From Magnetospirillum sp902729445 (GTDB taxonomy: Bacteria; Pseudomonadota; Alphaproteobacteria; Rhodospirillales; Magnetospirillaceae), in assembly GCF_902729445.1 (NCBI RefSeq), contig NZ_CACVCE010000045.1, forward strand, positions 1 to 64,000: 64,000 bases of DNA, given 5' to 3'. The stretch's first letter is position 1. Every line of letters begins with the position of its first letter. Shown piece after piece: positions 49,361 through 57,746 of the stretch. Under the pieces are notes generated by a model that did no database searches, had not been told where the DNA came from, and worked only from the letters and a program-made list of their open reading frames with translations. A program made the position numbers and the translations under genes.

Positions 49361-51514
49361 ATGTTCCCCACCCTTCCCACGACCTCTTACGGTCTAACGC
49401 TTGCGGCTGTCGCCTTGGTAGCTCTGGCGCTGACCTTCGCCGGACTGTTCCGTCACCCGCCGGCCGAGCCGTCCCGACAAGGCGCGCGTGCCCTGATGAT
49501 CGGCTGGACCGCCCTGGTGAGCCTGGAATTCTGGATATTCGGACCATCCTCTTATCTTGCCACCTATGCCGATCTGGATTTCACCCCGCTGGTGCAGACC
49601 TATCTGGTCGCCCAGCATCCGGGCGGACAGTTCGCCCATGCCTTCGCCGGCGGAAACGATGTCGCCGCCCTGGGCTTGTTCACCGGGCAGTATGTGGCGC
49701 TCGACCGCTTGCTGCTGTCCGCGCTGCCCCTGTGGGCGACAAGCGCGATCTTACGCATCGCCCAGGAAGGGGTGGCCCTGGTCGGCATGTACCTGCTCGC
49801 GCGCCGATCGTTGGGCGCCGACCGGCTGATGGCACTGGCCGCGGCGGCGGTCTACACCCTGAGCAACCAGTATTTCGTCAAGCTGACCTGGGTTCACGGC
49901 CTGGGATTTGCCCTGATCCCGCTGTTGATCCACGTGGCGGTGGGACGCTCGGCGCGCAAGAACTATTGGCCGCCGCTCGTTGGAATCGGCCTGCTGCACG
50001 CCATTTCCAGCACGCCCACCCACAGCGGAATGGCGGCCTTCGGCGCCCTGGTCCTGTCACTCGCAATCGTGCCACGCTGCCGGCCACTGAAAAGCATGAT
50101 GGGGATCGGCGCCCTGGGCGGCCTGCTGATCCTGAATTGGCACGAATCCCTTTGGGCCAAGGCGCAACTGTCGCCCTACGCCTTCCGCTCGGCGGAAACC
50201 GTTCTCGCTCTCGCCCCGGTCGACACTCTGGTTCACGCGACGATTCAGATCACCGACCTTGCCGACCACCGTATCGCCTGCCTCTGGGTGAGCCTAGCCG
50301 CGCTCGGGCTGGCCCGGTCGCCACGTTGGCGAAGGATGGCGGTGGTGCTGCTGATCAGCGCCGTCGGCGGGCTGGTCATCCAGAACCTGCCTTGGGCCAA
50401 CTTGGGAAAGCTGAAGCCGCTGGCCAGCCTCAACTGGGACCGGGTCCGGCTGTCCCTGGACGTCCTGGCCCTGATGACCGTCTGCCTTGGAGCCGCCGCC
50501 CTGGCGGCTGCCGGCCGTCGACGCGCCAGCCATGCCGTATTTGCCGCCGTCGGCGGATTGGCCGTCGCCAACCTGGTTTGGTGCAAGGCCTATAATCTCA
50601 GCACCTGGATCAGCCTGGGCGGTCTGGCCAACGACGTCGCCGGGCTGGAAAATGTTGCCGCCATCCGGTTGCCCACCGCCGAACCGGTTCGGGTCGTGAC
50701 CTTGCCCTACCGCATGCCGAACAACCTGGCCGCCGCCGCCGGGTTAAGCAGTTTCGACGGAATGTTCAACCTGAACCTGACCAACTATTCGTATTTCTGG
50801 CTGCATGCCGTCCTGAAGCATCCCGGCGACGCTGAATCCAGCTATATCACGCTGGAGACTGCGGCGTTGGACATGAAGTGTTGCGCAAGCATCGACCTGA
50901 CTGTGCATGCCGATCTGTCCATGCTGCGCTTGGTCAATGTCGGCTATGTCCTGAGCGCCCTGCCGTTGACAGGGGCCGATGTCCGGCAGGTCTGGGGACC
51001 GCCGCCGGACCAGGACCTTCCCAGTCGCCGCACCGATCCCGTCCGCCAGCGCGTCATCGGCTATCTGCGCGAAATGGTGTCGGCTCCGCGGATTCGGGTC
51101 TATGCCATCGGCAATCCAGCGCCTCGGCTGTATCCCGCGCGCCGTGCCGTCGTCAGTCCCGAGAACGATCGTCATCCCGAATTCTACGAACTGGTCCGCC
51201 AGCACGGCCCAGACGGCGGCATCGTCGCCCCCCAGGACACCCTGGCCAGCCTGCGGCCGACCAATAGCCTGTCGGTGGCGCGGTTCGATCTGATTACGGA
51301 CGGAATTGTCGCCCAGGTCGATGCCCCGGATGGTGGCGTGGTCGTCGTGTCGATTCCGTTCTCGCCGTACTGGAGCGCCAAGGCCGACGGAAGTCCGGCG
51401 GTTCTCCAGCCGGTCAACGGCTCACAGATGGCCGCGGCCATTCCGGCCGGCACCCGTTCGGTCGAACTTCGCTATCATCGACCCATGCTGCGGGAAAAAC
51501 TGGGGCTCCACTGA
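49361..51514 (+). CDS. Large polytopic membrane protein with C-terminal periplasmic-type domain
   Basis: A 717-residue protein. About twelve membrane helices fill the first 420 residues. The remainder (NYSYFWLHAVLKHPGD onwards) is soluble and ends in a beta-rich segment (PFSPYWSAKADGS), as in YfhO-like and DUF6044-like membrane proteins. Such proteins may be GT-C-type transferases, but no catalytic motif is certain. An ATG at 49349 is possible; the ATG at 49361 is preferred since GAAGG lies just upstream at five to six bases' spacing. It is the only plus-strand gene between 1 and 59563 and is divergent from the regulator, so it may share its control region. Confidence 0.55.
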   Translation: MFPTLPTTSYGLTLAAVALVALALTFAGLFRHPPAEPSRQGARALMIGWTALVSLEFWIFGPSSYLATYADLDFTPLVQTYLVAQHPGGQFAHAFAGGNDVAALGLFTGQYVALDRLLLSALPLWATSAILRIAQEGVALVGMYLLARRSLGADRLMALAAAAVYTLSNQYFVKLTWVHGLGFALIPLLIHVAVGRSARKNYWPPLVGIGLLHAISSTPTHSGMAAFGALVLSLAIVPRCRPLKSMMGIGALGGLLILNWHESLWAKAQLSPYAFRSAETVLALAPVDTLVHATIQITDLADHRIACLWVSLAALGLARSPRWRRMAVVLLISAVGGLVIQNLPWANLGKLKPLASLNWDRVRLSLDVLALMTVCLGAAALAAAGRRRASHAVFAAVGGLAVANLVWCKAYNLSTWISLGGLANDVAGLENVAAIRLPTAEPVRVVTLPYRMPNNLAAAAGLSSFDGMFNLNLTNYSYFWLHAVLKHPGDAESSYITLETAALDMKCCASIDLTVHADLSMLRLVNVGYVLSALPLTGADVRQVWGPPPDQDLPSRRTDPVRQRVIGYLREMVSAPRIRVYAIGNPAPRLYPARRAVVSPENDRHPEFYELVRQHGPDGGIVAPQDTLASLRPTNSLSVARFDLITDGIVAQVDAPDGGVVVVSIPFSPYWSAKADGSPAVLQPVNGSQMAAAIPAGTRSVELRYHRPMLREKLGLH

Positions 51515-51522
51515 AGCCCCAG
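51495..51522 (-). terminator. Rho-independent terminator of the B12-type radical SAM gene
   Basis: An 8-base perfect stem, CTGGGGCT and AGCCCCAG, with a seven-base loop lies at 51500-51522. On the minus strand it is followed by TTTTT (51499-51495), as in an intrinsic terminator. It stands 21 bases after the stop of the radical SAM gene at 51543. It overlaps the last codons and stop of the convergent plus-strand gene. On the plus strand there is no T run after the stem, so it is predicted to act on the minus strand only. Confidence 0.75.
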
Positions 51523-51542
51523 CTCTCGATCCGGTCCCGAGA

Positions 51543-53060
51543 TTACGACGCGGCGTCCGTCGCGGCGGTCGCCACCGAAGCGGTCTTGTTGCGCCGCTTC
51601 TGCTTCTGGCCGCTGAAGAAGTAGTAATAGACCGCCCGCCAAGCCGCCTTGATCCAGCTGACCGGATCGGACGGCTGCGCACCCCGGAAAATCCGGAAGC
51701 TCAGCAGATACGTATTGAAGATGGAACCGATGAAATTATAGACGCTGGTGATCGGCAAACTGGCCAGTGGCTTCAGTAGCGGCTGCATGAAGTCCGGAAG
51801 ATTGCAGAAGATCGGCCCAAGATATACCAGGTTGACCTGAATCCGGCGCTCGATCGGGGTGTAGTTGGTCAGGACGGACTCGTTTCTATACGTATTGTTA
51901 TAGTCGAAATCGTCCGGAAGAACATTCTTCAGCTTGGCGTATTCGGTCAGTTCCGTCTTCGGGAACGGGCAGAACACGCTGAAGGTCGTCGCCGTCGGCG
52001 CCGCCTTGCGAGCAAAGCTGATCGAGGTGAAATCGTCTTCCAACGTCGTCCCGGGCAGCCCCAGCATGGTGTTGGAATGGGTGTAGATGCCGTATTTGCG
52101 CGACACCTCGTAGGCGTCCAGCATCACCTTGTCCGGCATGTTGCGCTTGAGCACGGTCATCCGGGCCTCAAGAACCCCGGTCTCGATGGACATCGACACC
52201 GAACAGCAGCCGGCCTTCTTCAACAGCCGGCCGACATCGTCGGTCAACCCGTCGGCGCGGATCAGGCAATAAAACGGCAGACCGATCTCCGCCGAATAGC
52301 GTTCGGCGAATTCTTCCAGCCAGGCATCGGCGCGAATCGCGAACACGTCGTCGGAAAAGCGAATGAACCGCAATTCCGGATAGGTCTCACGGACATGCTT
52401 GATTTCGGCCAGCAGGTGATCCACCGACCGGCGGACGAACAGCTTGCGGCCGTCGCCCTTGAACATGCGGTTGAAAGCATGGTTGAAGCAATAGGTGCAC
52501 TTGTAGGGGCAGCCCCGCTGGGTCTGGAACGACCGGATGCCGACGCGCTGCAGGTTGGGATCGAAGTCATAGATCAGCGAGCGGTCGAGGAACGGCAGCG
52601 AGTCCAAATCCTCGATCACTTCCTTGATCAAGGTGTCGGTCGAGGATTGCAACACGTTGGGGATGCCGGAAAAATCCTGCCCGGCTTCGATCCGGTCCAA
52701 AATCGCCGGCAAGGCGTTGTCGCCATGCCCGACGACAATGGCGTCGAGGCCCATCTTGTCGAGGACTTCCGGGAAATAGGTCGGATGCGGCCCCCCCATG
52801 ACGCGCCAGACCTTGCGCCCGGTTTGGCGCATATAGTCCTTCACCTCATTGTCGCCATCGATGAAGAACTGCTCGTTGGCGGTAATCGTCGAATAGCCGA
52901 TCACGTCGGGTTCGAACTCGCGCAACGCCTCTTCCATCGGCTGGCGGGTCAGGACGCATAGCCGCGTCTGGTGGCCCTTGCGCTTGGCAATCGCCGACAA
53001 CAGCATGACGCCCAAGGGCTCGGAATAGAACAGGTGGGATGTGACGAAGAGTATTTTCAT
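51543..53060 (-). CDS. B12-binding-domain radical SAM protein (BchE-like)
   Basis: A 505-residue protein. Residues 1-125 form a cobalamin-binding-like Rossmann domain (ILFVTSHLFYSEPLGVMLLS, DVIGYSTITANEQ, VMGGPHPTYFPE), but the DxHxxG cobalt-ligand motif is absent. The radical SAM cluster is RGCPYKCTYC with Cys 184, 188 and 191, followed by IRFSDDVFA. A Lys/Arg- and aromatic-rich tail (SWIKAAWRAVYYYF) may touch the membrane. An in-frame ATG at 53078 is also possible; the ATG at 53060 is where the fold begins. Its substrate is unknown. It is monocistronic or the last gene, followed by a strong terminator. Confidence 0.8.
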   Translation of the reverse strand: MKILFVTSHLFYSEPLGVMLLSAIAKRKGHQTRLCVLTRQPMEEALREFEPDVIGYSTITANEQFFIDGDNEVKDYMRQTGRKVWRVMGGPHPTYFPEVLDKMGLDAIVVGHGDNALPAILDRIEAGQDFSGIPNVLQSSTDTLIKEVIEDLDSLPFLDRSLIYDFDPNLQRVGIRSFQTQRGCPYKCTYCFNHAFNRMFKGDGRKLFVRRSVDHLLAEIKHVRETYPELRFIRFSDDVFAIRADAWLEEFAERYSAEIGLPFYCLIRADGLTDDVGRLLKKAGCCSVSMSIETGVLEARMTVLKRNMPDKVMLDAYEVSRKYGIYTHSNTMLGLPGTTLEDDFTSISFARKAAPTATTFSVFCPFPKTELTEYAKLKNVLPDDFDYNNTYRNESVLTNYTPIERRIQVNLVYLGPIFCNLPDFMQPLLKPLASLPITSVYNFIGSIFNTYLLSFRIFRGAQPSDPVSWIKAAWRAVYYYFFSGQKQKRRNKTASVATAATDAAS

Positions 53061-53182
53061 GGGGGCGGAGTATTGCATGGCAGCGAACCACAAATCCACC
53101 ACATCCTGTGTGGGGTCATCGCGGCGGTGGGCCGCCGGAAACTGCTGAAATTTGCGTCAACCGGCTTTGCAGCACGACCATC

Positions 53183-54157
53183 TCAAGGGCCGCCCGGCCC
53201 GGATTGCTCGGGACGCGGCAACAGCACGAGCGAAATCAGGGCCAGCCCCCCCGAGGCCGCCAGAAACAGGGCATGCATCAGAACGCTCGTGGCAAAGGCC
53301 AGTTCCGCCGGCACGCCGGCCAGCACCGCCGTCGCGGTCCACGCCCCCTGTATCGGGCCGAAACTGGCCAGCCCATTGATGGGTAGCACGAAGGCCAGAA
53401 CCGCGGCGCAGCCGCAAAACATCGTCACCATCGGGTGCTGGTCGGCGCCAAGGGCGATGGCGCACCAATGGAAGAAGGTGAAATTGACCGCGAACGTCAG
53501 CAGGCTGACCAGATACAGAACCCACAATCCGCGACGCCGATCGACGCCGCTCAGGATGCCGCACAGCGGCCGATCCAGGCGGGCCATCCATGGACGCTCG
53601 GCAAATGACGCCACCAGGCGGTGCAGGGCGGCCACCACGCGCGGCAACAACAACGCCGCCAAGGTGGCGCCGATGGCCAGCGCCACCGCGGCCGGAACCA
53701 ACGGGTCCAATGCCGGGATCATCGGCCCCAGCCAGGCGGTGGCGACGCCGCCGAAGAATAGCACCGCCAGCAGATCGTACCCGCGCAGGGCCAGCAACAG
53801 CCCGGCCGAATGCCAGGTGTCGATGCCCAGCCGCCGCAGCAGCAACGGCAAGGCCAGCTCCCCCGACCGCATCGGTGCGACCGAGGCGATGAAATTATGC
53901 AGCACCGAAATGGCCAGCAGCGGCGGAGTCGGCGGACGCCGGACAACGATAGCCAGGCGTATTCCGCGCAGCAGGCTGATCACCGGCACCAACAACGCTG
54001 CCGCCGCCAACCACCCCGGTCGGGCGGCGGCGAGGTACCCACCCATGGCGCCAACATCGACCTTCGCGGCGATCAGGGCGGTCATACCGGCGGTGATAAC
54101 CACCGCTACGACCAACCGCAGCCAGACGTTCCGGCTCAACGATCCCGGGGCCTTCAC
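53183..54157 (-). CDS. Lysylphosphatidylglycerol-synthase-TM/UPF0104-like membrane protein
   Basis: A 324-residue protein with about eight membrane helices. It has SVAPMRSGELALPLLLRR near residue 90, the P-x-R-x-G-E signature of the UPF0104/LPG_synthase_TM family. The N-terminal 40 residues contain one helix and a short loop. The start is GTG at 54157, overlapping the SGNH gene's stop as GTGA, with GAGGTGG four bases upstream. Relatives often sit in glycan loci and are suspected flippases or lipid-modifying partners of GT2 enzymes. A 122-base gap separates it from the radical SAM gene. Confidence 0.72.
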   Translation of the reverse strand: MKAPGSLSRNVWLRLVVAVVITAGMTALIAAKVDVGAMGGYLAAARPGWLAAAALLVPVISLLRGIRLAIVVRRPPTPPLLAISVLHNFIASVAPMRSGELALPLLLRRLGIDTWHSAGLLLALRGYDLLAVLFFGGVATAWLGPMIPALDPLVPAAVALAIGATLAALLLPRVVAALHRLVASFAERPWMARLDRPLCGILSGVDRRRGLWVLYLVSLLTFAVNFTFFHWCAIALGADQHPMVTMFCGCAAVLAFVLPINGLASFGPIQGAWTATAVLAGVPAELAFATSVLMHALFLAASGGLALISLVLLPRPEQSGPGGP

Positions 54158-55080
54158 GGTGCCACCTCGCCCAAGACGGCGGCAACCAGTCGGCGACCGA
54201 CCTCGGGTTTGTAATGGAACGGATCGGCTGCATAAAAACCGTTCCGGTCTGACAGGTCCGACCACGACAGATCCTTCGAGCCCGGGAAGTATCGCGCCAC
54301 ATCGGCACGGAACCGCAGGAAATCCTGCCAGGCCGGCAAGGATTGCAGCAGGTGATAGATCACCGGTGTCAGCGGATTGATGAACACCTTGACGGTAACG
54401 CCGCGCGCTTGCAGGCGCTCGACAGTTTCCGCCAGGCGGGCCAACCGCCATTCGGCGTAACGGACGTTGCGGTAATGGCGGGCCCGCAACATGGCCAAGG
54501 TCGCCCGGTCGTCGATCTGCGCCCCCGGCGCGTCGTCGGCCTTCACCCGGTTACCGGCGGGAACGGCCACGCCCGGCGGTTCGCCCTTGACCACGGCCCG
54601 CCACAGCGTGTCCAGGCTCGCGATGGCGGCCGAACCGCTGAGCAGGTAGCTGGCGACCGCCTGTCCCCCGCGCGCGGCAAAGGCGCCCCGGCTGGCCGGA
54701 AAGCCCTGTTCGTTCATCATGTAAAAATCAAGCCCGATCAGAACCAACCGCGTCTGGCCCGCGTAGCTGTCGAGAAAGTCCGCGATCTCCTCGGGCACCG
54801 CCGAGGCAAACGACGCGTTGAGGAAGCGCCAGCTTGCCGGCAGCGTCGCCGGGTCGATGATGGCAGTCTTGCTCGAACCGATGATCAGGGCGTCATGGCG
54901 ACCCAGTCGGGCCAGATGCGGCTTGGCGTCGCGCTCGGTGGACGCGTAAAGCCCCCACGGCGCGCGGCCCAGCCGTCCGAACGGATCGACCACGGCCGTC
55001 AGCACCGCGGCCGCCGCGCATACCGCGGCAGTGACCGACAGGGCGATCCGCAGGTAACCGGCGGAAGAGGGAGTCTGCAT
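54154..55080 (-). CDS. SGNH/DltD-AlgJ-like periplasmic acylation protein
   Basis: A 308-residue protein. One N-terminal membrane helix (about residues 10-30) is followed by an SGNH-type domain: ALIIGSSKTAIID with the Ser, and AADPFHYKPEVGRRL with the Asp and His. The partner gene directly upstream encodes an MBOAT acyltransferase, the pairing found in alginate (AlgI with AlgX/AlgJ) and Dlt systems. It would receive an acyl group from the MBOAT and place it on a periplasmic glycan. A GTG directly precedes the ATG at 55080. Confidence 0.72.
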   Translation of the reverse strand: MQTPSSAGYLRIALSVTAAVCAAAAVLTAVVDPFGRLGRAPWGLYASTERDAKPHLARLGRHDALIIGSSKTAIIDPATLPASWRFLNASFASAVPEEIADFLDSYAGQTRLVLIGLDFYMMNEQGFPASRGAFAARGGQAVASYLLSGSAAIASLDTLWRAVVKGEPPGVAVPAGNRVKADDAPGAQIDDRATLAMLRARHYRNVRYAEWRLARLAETVERLQARGVTVKVFINPLTPVIYHLLQSLPAWQDFLRFRADVARYFPGSKDLSWSDLSDRNGFYAADPFHYKPEVGRRLVAAVLGEVAP

Positions 55081-55093
55081 CACCGCGACCTGC

Positions 55094-56638
55094 TCAGAAA
55101 TTGAAGTAGATGAATTCGCTGACCTGCGACATTCCCAGGATTCCCACTGCCAGAATCAAGCCGACCGCCACCGCCCAGGATGGAATCGGCCGCCACCGCC
55201 AGGAATCATGGCGCGGTTCTCCGGCAATCTCGGGCACGATCCGCTGGGTGTTGGGCATCCGCCAGCAAATCAGCAGCAGCAGCGCGGCAAGCCCGGACGT
55301 CTCGATCGGCGTGGTCACGATCTGCTCGCTAAACACCGTGCCGAATTCTACACCGTGCGCCTCCAGCCAGCCAGCTCCAGGCAGGTCGGCCAGCCGGCGC
55401 GGCAGCCGCAACTGGTCCAGCCCGGCCATCGCCGACAGGACACGCCCCGCCGAAACCACCGAGTCGGCCCGGAAAAACACCCAGGCCACCATCACCGCCA
55501 CGAAGGTCAAGGTGCCGGCAACCAGCCGCCCGCCGGCTCCGGGCAGCAGGCGGCGCCCCATCCGGTCCTGCAGCCCATGCCAGGCATGGTTGACCATCAG
55601 ATAGATTCCGTGCAGCCCGCCCCAGACCACGAAGGTCCAGTTGGCCCCATGCCACAACCCGCCCAGCAGCATGGTCAGCATCAGATTGACGTGGCGCCGG
55701 GCGCTGCCCCGGCGGTTGCCGCCCAATGGAAAATACAGGTAGTCGCGCAAGAAGCGCGACAGGGTCATATGCCAGCGCCGCCAAAAATCGATGATCGACA
55801 ACGCTTGGTACGGCGAATTGAAGTTCAACGGAAACCGGACACCGATCATCCGGGCCAGCCCCACGGCCATGTCCGAATAGCCGGAGAAATCGAAATAAAT
55901 CTGCAGGGTGTAACACAGCGCCCCCAGCCAAGCGTCGGCCAGGGTCAGCGCCGTCCCGTCCCGTGCGGCGTCGAACACCGCGCTGGCGGTGGGTGCCACA
56001 TGGTCGGCCAGCCCCACCTTCTTGAACAGACCGATGGTGAAGACCGTCAGGCCGACCGCCAGGTCGTGTGGCCGTATCCGATAGGTTTCCGGCTCGGCGA
56101 ACTGCGGCATCATGTCTTTGTGGTGCAGGATCGGGCCGGCGATCAGATGCGGGAAATAGGTGACGAACAGGCCGTAATGCAGGGGATTGGCCTCGCAAAC
56201 CTGACGACGGTAGGCATCGATCAAGAAGGCGGTCTGGGTGAAGGTGAAGAACGATATGCCCAACGGCAGCTCGATGCCGGCGACCTGAGCGCGCATGTCG
56301 ACCAGCGGCACCAAGCTGTCGGCCAGAAATGCGGCGTACTTGAAATAAGCCAGGGCCGTCAGGTTGACGCCTATTCCCGCCGTCAGCCACAGCCGCCGCA
56401 AGGCCGGCGAATCGACCGCGGCGAACAGGGCCAGGCGGCGGCCGATCAGGAAGTTGACGGCGATGGACAGCGTCAGGATGGGCAGATTGCGCCAGTCCCA
56501 CCAGGCATAAAACAGCACCGAGACGACCAGAAGCCACGTTTCGGCGGCGACGGTGCGGCCGGCCCGCCCCAGGGCGAAGAACACCGCCAGCGTCAGCGGC
56601 AGGAAAAGGAAGAGAAACTCGAATGAGTTGAACAGCAT
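55094..56638 (-). CDS. MBOAT O-acyltransferase (AlgI-like)
   Basis: A 514-residue polytopic protein. FNSFEFLFLFLPLTL at the N-terminus, a central MTLSRFLRDYLYFPLGGNR, and GGLWHGANWTFVVWGGLHG near residue 320 with the catalytic His of AlgI-type MBOATs are all present. It would move an acyl group, usually acetyl, from a cytoplasmic donor across the membrane to the SGNH partner. The gene lies 13 bases before the SGNH gene and about 20 bases after the GT2 gene. Confidence 0.86.
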   Translation of the reverse strand: MLFNSFEFLFLFLPLTLAVFFALGRAGRTVAAETWLLVVSVLFYAWWDWRNLPILTLSIAVNFLIGRRLALFAAVDSPALRRLWLTAGIGVNLTALAYFKYAAFLADSLVPLVDMRAQVAGIELPLGISFFTFTQTAFLIDAYRRQVCEANPLHYGLFVTYFPHLIAGPILHHKDMMPQFAEPETYRIRPHDLAVGLTVFTIGLFKKVGLADHVAPTASAVFDAARDGTALTLADAWLGALCYTLQIYFDFSGYSDMAVGLARMIGVRFPLNFNSPYQALSIIDFWRRWHMTLSRFLRDYLYFPLGGNRRGSARRHVNLMLTMLLGGLWHGANWTFVVWGGLHGIYLMVNHAWHGLQDRMGRRLLPGAGGRLVAGTLTFVAVMVAWVFFRADSVVSAGRVLSAMAGLDQLRLPRRLADLPGAGWLEAHGVEFGTVFSEQIVTTPIETSGLAALLLLICWRMPNTQRIVPEIAGEPRHDSWRWRPIPSWAVAVGLILAVGILGMSQVSEFIYFNF

Positions 56639-56659
56639 CGCGCCGTCCGCCGTGTCGTC

Positions 56660-57634
56660 TCAGTTGCCGCCGGATGGTTCATTTCGGCTGGTCTCCGCCA
56701 CCAGACAGGCGGGATCGACAAGTTCACCCTTGGCGACGATCAACTCGGCCAACATGCCGAAACAGACCAATTGCACGGCGATCACCCCGGTCATGACCCC
56801 GAAAGACAGCAGCGGCCGGTGCCCGATGGCGCTGTCGGTGAACAACCAAACGCCGGTCAACCACGTCAGAGCCGCGGCGCTGACCAAGCCCAACGCCACA
56901 CCAATACCGCCAAACAAATGGCCCGGCCTGGTCGAGTAGCGGGTCAGCGCCACCACGGTCAGCAAATCCAGCAGACCGCGGACATAGCGTTCCAGCCCGT
57001 ATTTGGAGATACCAAAGCGACGGGGATGGTGCTGAACGGGAATCTCGCCGATCCGGAAGCCCTGGGCGTGGGCCAGAACCGGAATATAACGGTGCAGCTC
57101 GCCATACAGCCGAATGTTGCGCACTACGCCGGCCCGGTAAGCCTTGAAACCGCAATTGAAGTCCCGCAGCCTTACGCCGGACACCTTCGACGTTACCGCG
57201 TTGAACAGTCGCGACGGCAAGGTCTTGTCCAGCGGGTCCTGACGGCGCTCCTTCCAGCCGGACACAAGGTCGTAGCCTTCATCGAGCTTGTCGAGAAAAC
57301 GCGGGATCTCCTGCGGGTCATCTTGCAGATCGGCGTCCATCGTCACGATCGTCCGGCCGCGCGCCGCCCGGAACCCAACCGACAGAGCCATCGCCTTGCC
57401 GAAATTGCGCCGCATCCGAATGGCGCGCACGGCGCCATCCTCGGCAGCCAGACGGGTCATCTCGTCCCAGCTGCCGTCATGGCTGCCATCGTCGATAAAC
57501 AGGATTTCCCAGGTTCGGCCGGACAACGGCTGCAGACTCGCACGCACCCCCGCCACCAGCGCGGCCAGCGTCTCGCGTTCGTTATAAGCGGGAACGACGA
57601 TACTGATATCCAGAGTGTCGCTGCTGTCGGTCAC
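56660..57634 (-). CDS. Glycosyltransferase family 2, polyprenyl-phosphate type (GtrB/ArnC-like)
   Basis: A 324-residue protein. A GT2 domain (ISIVVPAYNERETLAALV, LFIDDGSHDGS, IVTMDADLQDDP at about residue 95) is followed by two membrane helices at the C-terminus (about residues 240-300). This is the layout of GtrB, ArnC and DPM1-type enzymes that make polyprenyl-phosphate sugars. The product could feed a GT-C or GT39-like enzyme, several of which are encoded in the window. The start is GTG at 57634 with GGAGG four bases before it; the frame upstream is shadow. Confidence 0.86.
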   Translation of the reverse strand: MTDSSDTLDISIVVPAYNERETLAALVAGVRASLQPLSGRTWEILFIDDGSHDGSWDEMTRLAAEDGAVRAIRMRRNFGKAMALSVGFRAARGRTIVTMDADLQDDPQEIPRFLDKLDEGYDLVSGWKERRQDPLDKTLPSRLFNAVTSKVSGVRLRDFNCGFKAYRAGVVRNIRLYGELHRYIPVLAHAQGFRIGEIPVQHHPRRFGISKYGLERYVRGLLDLLTVVALTRYSTRPGHLFGGIGVALGLVSAAALTWLTGVWLFTDSAIGHRPLLSFGVMTGVIAVQLVCFGMLAELIVAKGELVDPACLVAETSRNEPSGGN

Positions 57635-57746
57635 GCCACCTCCATGCCCTGAGAAAAGCGAGCCACCGCGGGACCGCTGCCTGAGACACAAGTGCTACGA
57701 TGGAGGGGGTGCTGGCAAGCAAAAACCGTGGCCGGACCAGGCACCA

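Noticed and set aside
53115..53140. GGCGG/CCGCC hairpin between the flippase-like gene and the radical SAM gene
   Set aside because: Five-base GC arms are common in this base composition and no T run follows on the minus strand.
57721..57746. Possible terminator after the second asparagine synthetase gene (weak stem followed by TTTTT on the minus strand)
   Set aside because: The best stem is only three plus three base pairs around a mismatch, with a tiny loop. This is too weak to call.
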